Shown here in pieces: positions 41,184 to 43,061 of a DNA stretch of 43,061 bases; within the stretch, counting starts at the first letter, position 1, and each line of letters opens with the position of its first letter. The position numbers and the translations under genes were made by a program. The DNA is from an uncultured Mediterraneibacter sp. (GTDB lineage Bacteria > Bacillota > Clostridia > Lachnospirales > Lachnospiraceae): assembly GCA_944384505.1 (NCBI GenBank), contig CALWTQ010000028.1, positions 1 to 43,061 on the forward strand, given 5' to 3'. Under the pieces are notes generated by a model. The model had not been told where the DNA came from, searched no databases, and saw only the letters and a program-made list of their open reading frames with translations.

Positions 41184-42677
41184 TTATCGGTATCGTCCGT
41201 TTCGGTCTCTCCGCCGCGGGTCGTCCTGGGCGGAAGCACGTCTCCGCTCTGTCCCGGGCCGCATTCCCTGATACACTCCTGAACCGTTCCCCGGCGTCTG
41301 CCGTCCCTGTACGCGCGCTGTGTTCTGCTGTCTTCTTCTTGCCGCCCTTCTTATTCTCTTCCTTTTAATATAGCGGTATCTCACAGAAATCAAAACAACG
41401 ATAAGCAGGAGAAGCGCTGCCGCTCCCACGCAGATCAACACACGGAGCAGCGAATTCCCCAGCGAACCCTCCTGCCCGTCCGCTTCGTTTTCTTCTGCCT
41501 GTTCAGCCTCTTTCACAGCCTGAATATATTCTTCTGTCAGAACAACTTCTGTGCTTCCCACATTCTGGCCCTCAAAGTAATAAGTAACCGTACCCGTGCG
41601 CTCCTCTTCACTGCCGATCGTGATCTCTTTCTGCAGGGAAGAAAACTCAGTCCCGGATGGAAGGACTACATACGGAGATTCCGCTGTATAAGAACTGATT
41701 TCCTCAGGCACGTCCTGGTCTTTTAAATACACTTTGGAAAAATTGCCATAAGCGTAATCGAACATAGCCCTTGTATCCACATACACATCCCCGTCGTCCT
41801 GCAGGATAACAGCCACCAGCCTGAGTCCGTCGCTTTCCGCCATCGTGACCAGAGTGGTTCTGGACTGATCCGTGTACCCGGTCTTGCCCCCGGTACAGTT
41901 CTCATAATAATAGTCATTTCCGGGCCAGAGCATCTTATGATTCTGCTGAAATGTCCTGGTCTCATTCATGAGATTCGTCTCGCCGATCGTGTATTCTAGT
42001 GTCTGTGTCACAGTCCGGAATTCCTCAAACTGATAAGCCGCCGCTGAAATCAGCGCCATATCACGGGCCGTCGTATAATGGAGCTCATCATGAAGCCCGT
42101 TGGCGTTCACCCAGTTCGACCCGGTGCATCCCAGTTCCTCCGCCCGGTCGTTCATCTCCTGGATAAACGTATTATAGTCCCCGCCCATCAACTTTCCCAC
42201 GCTCTCCGCAATGGCGTAGGACACCTCATTGGCAGAGGCAAGGAGCATCCCGTACATGGCATCCTTTCTGCTTAGGATCTCACCGGGAGTCATCCCGATG
42301 CTCGCATCGCCATATTCGAGAAACGAAGTACTGTCTTCTGAAAAATATACTTCATCCTCCGGATCAGAATTCTCCATGGCGATCAGCGCTGTAAGAATCT
42401 TGGTAATGCTGGCCGGATAATGGCGCTCATCCGCCTGCTTTTCATACAGCACCGCTCCGCTGTCCATGTCCATGACAATCGCTGAGTTTCCGTATATCTG
42501 AGGTCCCTTGGGCCATCCCAGGATATCGTTTGTCTCGGGTTCTACATCATAGGAAGCCTGCAGAGCCGCCTCAAATTCATTCTGATCCCCCTCTTCCGCA
42601 TACGCCGCGGAAGCCGGCGCAAAAGCACTGACCAAAGCAAGCGCCGCCGCAAGAATCCGTTTCCCTGTCTTTTTCAT
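41184..42677 (-). CDS. D-alanyl-D-alanine carboxypeptidase (DacA/DacF-like, class C PBP)
   Basis: The 497-residue protein has a signal peptide ending near AYA-EE and an S11 peptidase domain that trims pentapeptides in peptidoglycan. The three penicillin-binding motifs are Ser90-x-x-Lys93 (SITK), SAN (in LLASANEVSYAIAE) and KTG (GGKTGYT). A C-terminal beta domain, a membrane helix (VLICVGAAALLLLIVVLISV) and a very basic Arg-rich tail of about 55 residues (RYIKRKRIRRAARRRQQN...) follow. The tail is longer than usual and is predicted to be cytoplasmic. It could be vegetative or sporulation-linked; sequence does not decide. Confidence 0.94.
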   Translation of the reverse strand: MKKTGKRILAAALALVSAFAPASAAYAEEGDQNEFEAALQASYDVEPETNDILGWPKGPQIYGNSAIVMDMDSGAVLYEKQADERHYPASITKILTALIAMENSDPEDEVYFSEDSTSFLEYGDASIGMTPGEILSRKDAMYGMLLASANEVSYAIAESVGKLMGGDYNTFIQEMNDRAEELGCTGSNWVNANGLHDELHYTTARDMALISAAAYQFEEFRTVTQTLEYTIGETNLMNETRTFQQNHKMLWPGNDYYYENCTGGKTGYTDQSRTTLVTMAESDGLRLVAVILQDDGDVYVDTRAMFDYAYGNFSKVYLKDQDVPEEISSYTAESPYVVLPSGTEFSSLQKEITIGSEEERTGTVTYYFEGQNVGSTEVVLTEEYIQAVKEAEQAEENEADGQEGSLGNSLLRVLICVGAAALLLLIVVLISVRYRYIKRKRIRRAARRRQQNTARVQGRQTPGNGSGVYQGMRPGTERRRASAQDDPRRRDRNGRYR

Positions 42678-42757
42678 AACATCCTCCGGGTGAACTGTTA
42701 GTCTTTCCTATCATTATAGTAAAACAGACGGAAGGATGCAAGGACAGATTCACCGGG

Positions 42758-43061
42758 CAGCTATTTAGTGCACTAACTTCCGTGTGTAAAACGTTCGAAA
42801 ACAGGGGCTATTTCTGAGACGTATTCTGCGGGGATGAAGGATGGCGATGGATTCCGCTCCAGGGATATAAGTGAAACTAAGGGTTCCAGTGACGGACTAA
42901 AGGCAAGGACTGACGGTGGACAACTCGCTTACGCTCAGACAATTCCACCGTCAGCCCTAACGTCCCTCTCTGGAACTCTAAGTTTCACTAATACCCTTCC
43001 GAAGTCATCCATCGCCATCCTTCATCCCCGCAGAATTTTTCTCGAAATGGGGCTGTTTTCT
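42758..43061 (+). repeat. Long foldback repeat, copy B (truncated by the window end)
   Basis: The element starts CAGCTATTTAGTGCACTAAC and runs to the window end; the right terminus is not seen. A perfect 28-bp stem pairs 42824-42851 with 43008-43035 (ends TTCTGCGG/CCGCAGAA). Inner pairs are 42870-42878 with 42981-42989, 42883-42889 with 42970-42976, and 42910-42920 with 42944-42954. The apical loop is CAACTCGCTTACGCTCAGAC. It aligns in order with the minus strand of copy A, with compensatory changes in the arms. It lies 80 bp upstream of the dacA start. Confidence 0.78.

Overview
The window looks like a chromosomal segment of an anaerobic, spore-forming member of the Lachnospiraceae (class Clostridia). 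The partial 16S 5' end is Clostridia-like. The genes include sporulation genes (spoIID, a SpoIIQ-like gene and a CwlD-type amidase), two oxygen-defence rubrerythrins under a PerR-type regulator, mecA, a two-subunit oxygen-sensitive type fumarase and a T-box-controlled ileS. Genus and species cannot be fixed from this sequence alone.

Layout. 1-670: 5' end of a leftward rRNA operon with tandem promoters, preceded by a tRNA-Ser(GCU) gene with its own consensus promoter and a terminator. 771-8538: leftward housekeeping run: GH18-like cell-wall protein, CwlD amidase, a TsaC/Sua5-phosphatase fusion, upp, dCMP deaminase, fumarase alpha and beta, and PlsC acyltransferase; most of these junctions overlap by 1-4 nt. 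8685-10135: a small unknown gene, then two adjacent long foldback repeats. 10253-13711: mecA, a DUF1858 protein, an AT-rich spacer with three consensus DnaA boxes, an NlpC/P60 hydrolase and perR. 13745-14986: reverse rubrerythrin and classical rubrerythrin. 15082-16014: remnants of a permease, an M20 hydrolase and an amidohydrolase. 16038-19434: a TIGR00300-family protein, a GIY-YIG protein, a small regulator/membrane protein pair with visible operators, and an AAA_14/DUF4143 ATPase. 19667-19894: a 92-bp hairpin sequence present twice. 19901-21836: spoIID and a SpoIIQ-like gene. 21906-28870: T-box-ileS-glgP-membrane protein operon. 28882-37291: a sulfatase, sugar ABC transporter and YesMN two-component locus, bracketed by two copies of one hairpin. 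37310-41121: ArsR-regulated metal ATPase with a separate HMA protein, then an AraC regulator. 41184-42677: D,D-carboxypeptidase. 42758-end: a third foldback repeat, cut by the window.

How genes work together. The sulfatase locus reads as a self-contained pathway: YesM senses an extracellular cue, YesN probably binds a visible 20-bp-spaced direct repeat, a CUT1 ABC transporter imports a sulfated sugar and a cytoplasmic Cys-type sulfatase desulfates it. perR, reverse rubrerythrin and rubrerythrin form a peroxide/oxygen defence unit. ArsR, HMA protein and P-type ATPase form a metal efflux unit with divergent overlapping promoters.

Most notable observations: (1) a family of three ~340-350-bp foldback elements with divergent but still paired arms, a nearly invariant apical loop and symmetrical termini; (2) a terminator upstream of spoIID whose 3' arm carries the spoIID Shine-Dalgarno and whose 5' arm and loop contain a sigma-E-like -10, so that sporulation transcripts would start without the sequestering arm; (3) apparently dead catalytic domains in the TsaC-fused phosphatase (Ser for Cys) and the SpoIIQ-like LytM protein (no zinc ligands); (4) a DnaA-box cluster without dnaA nearby.
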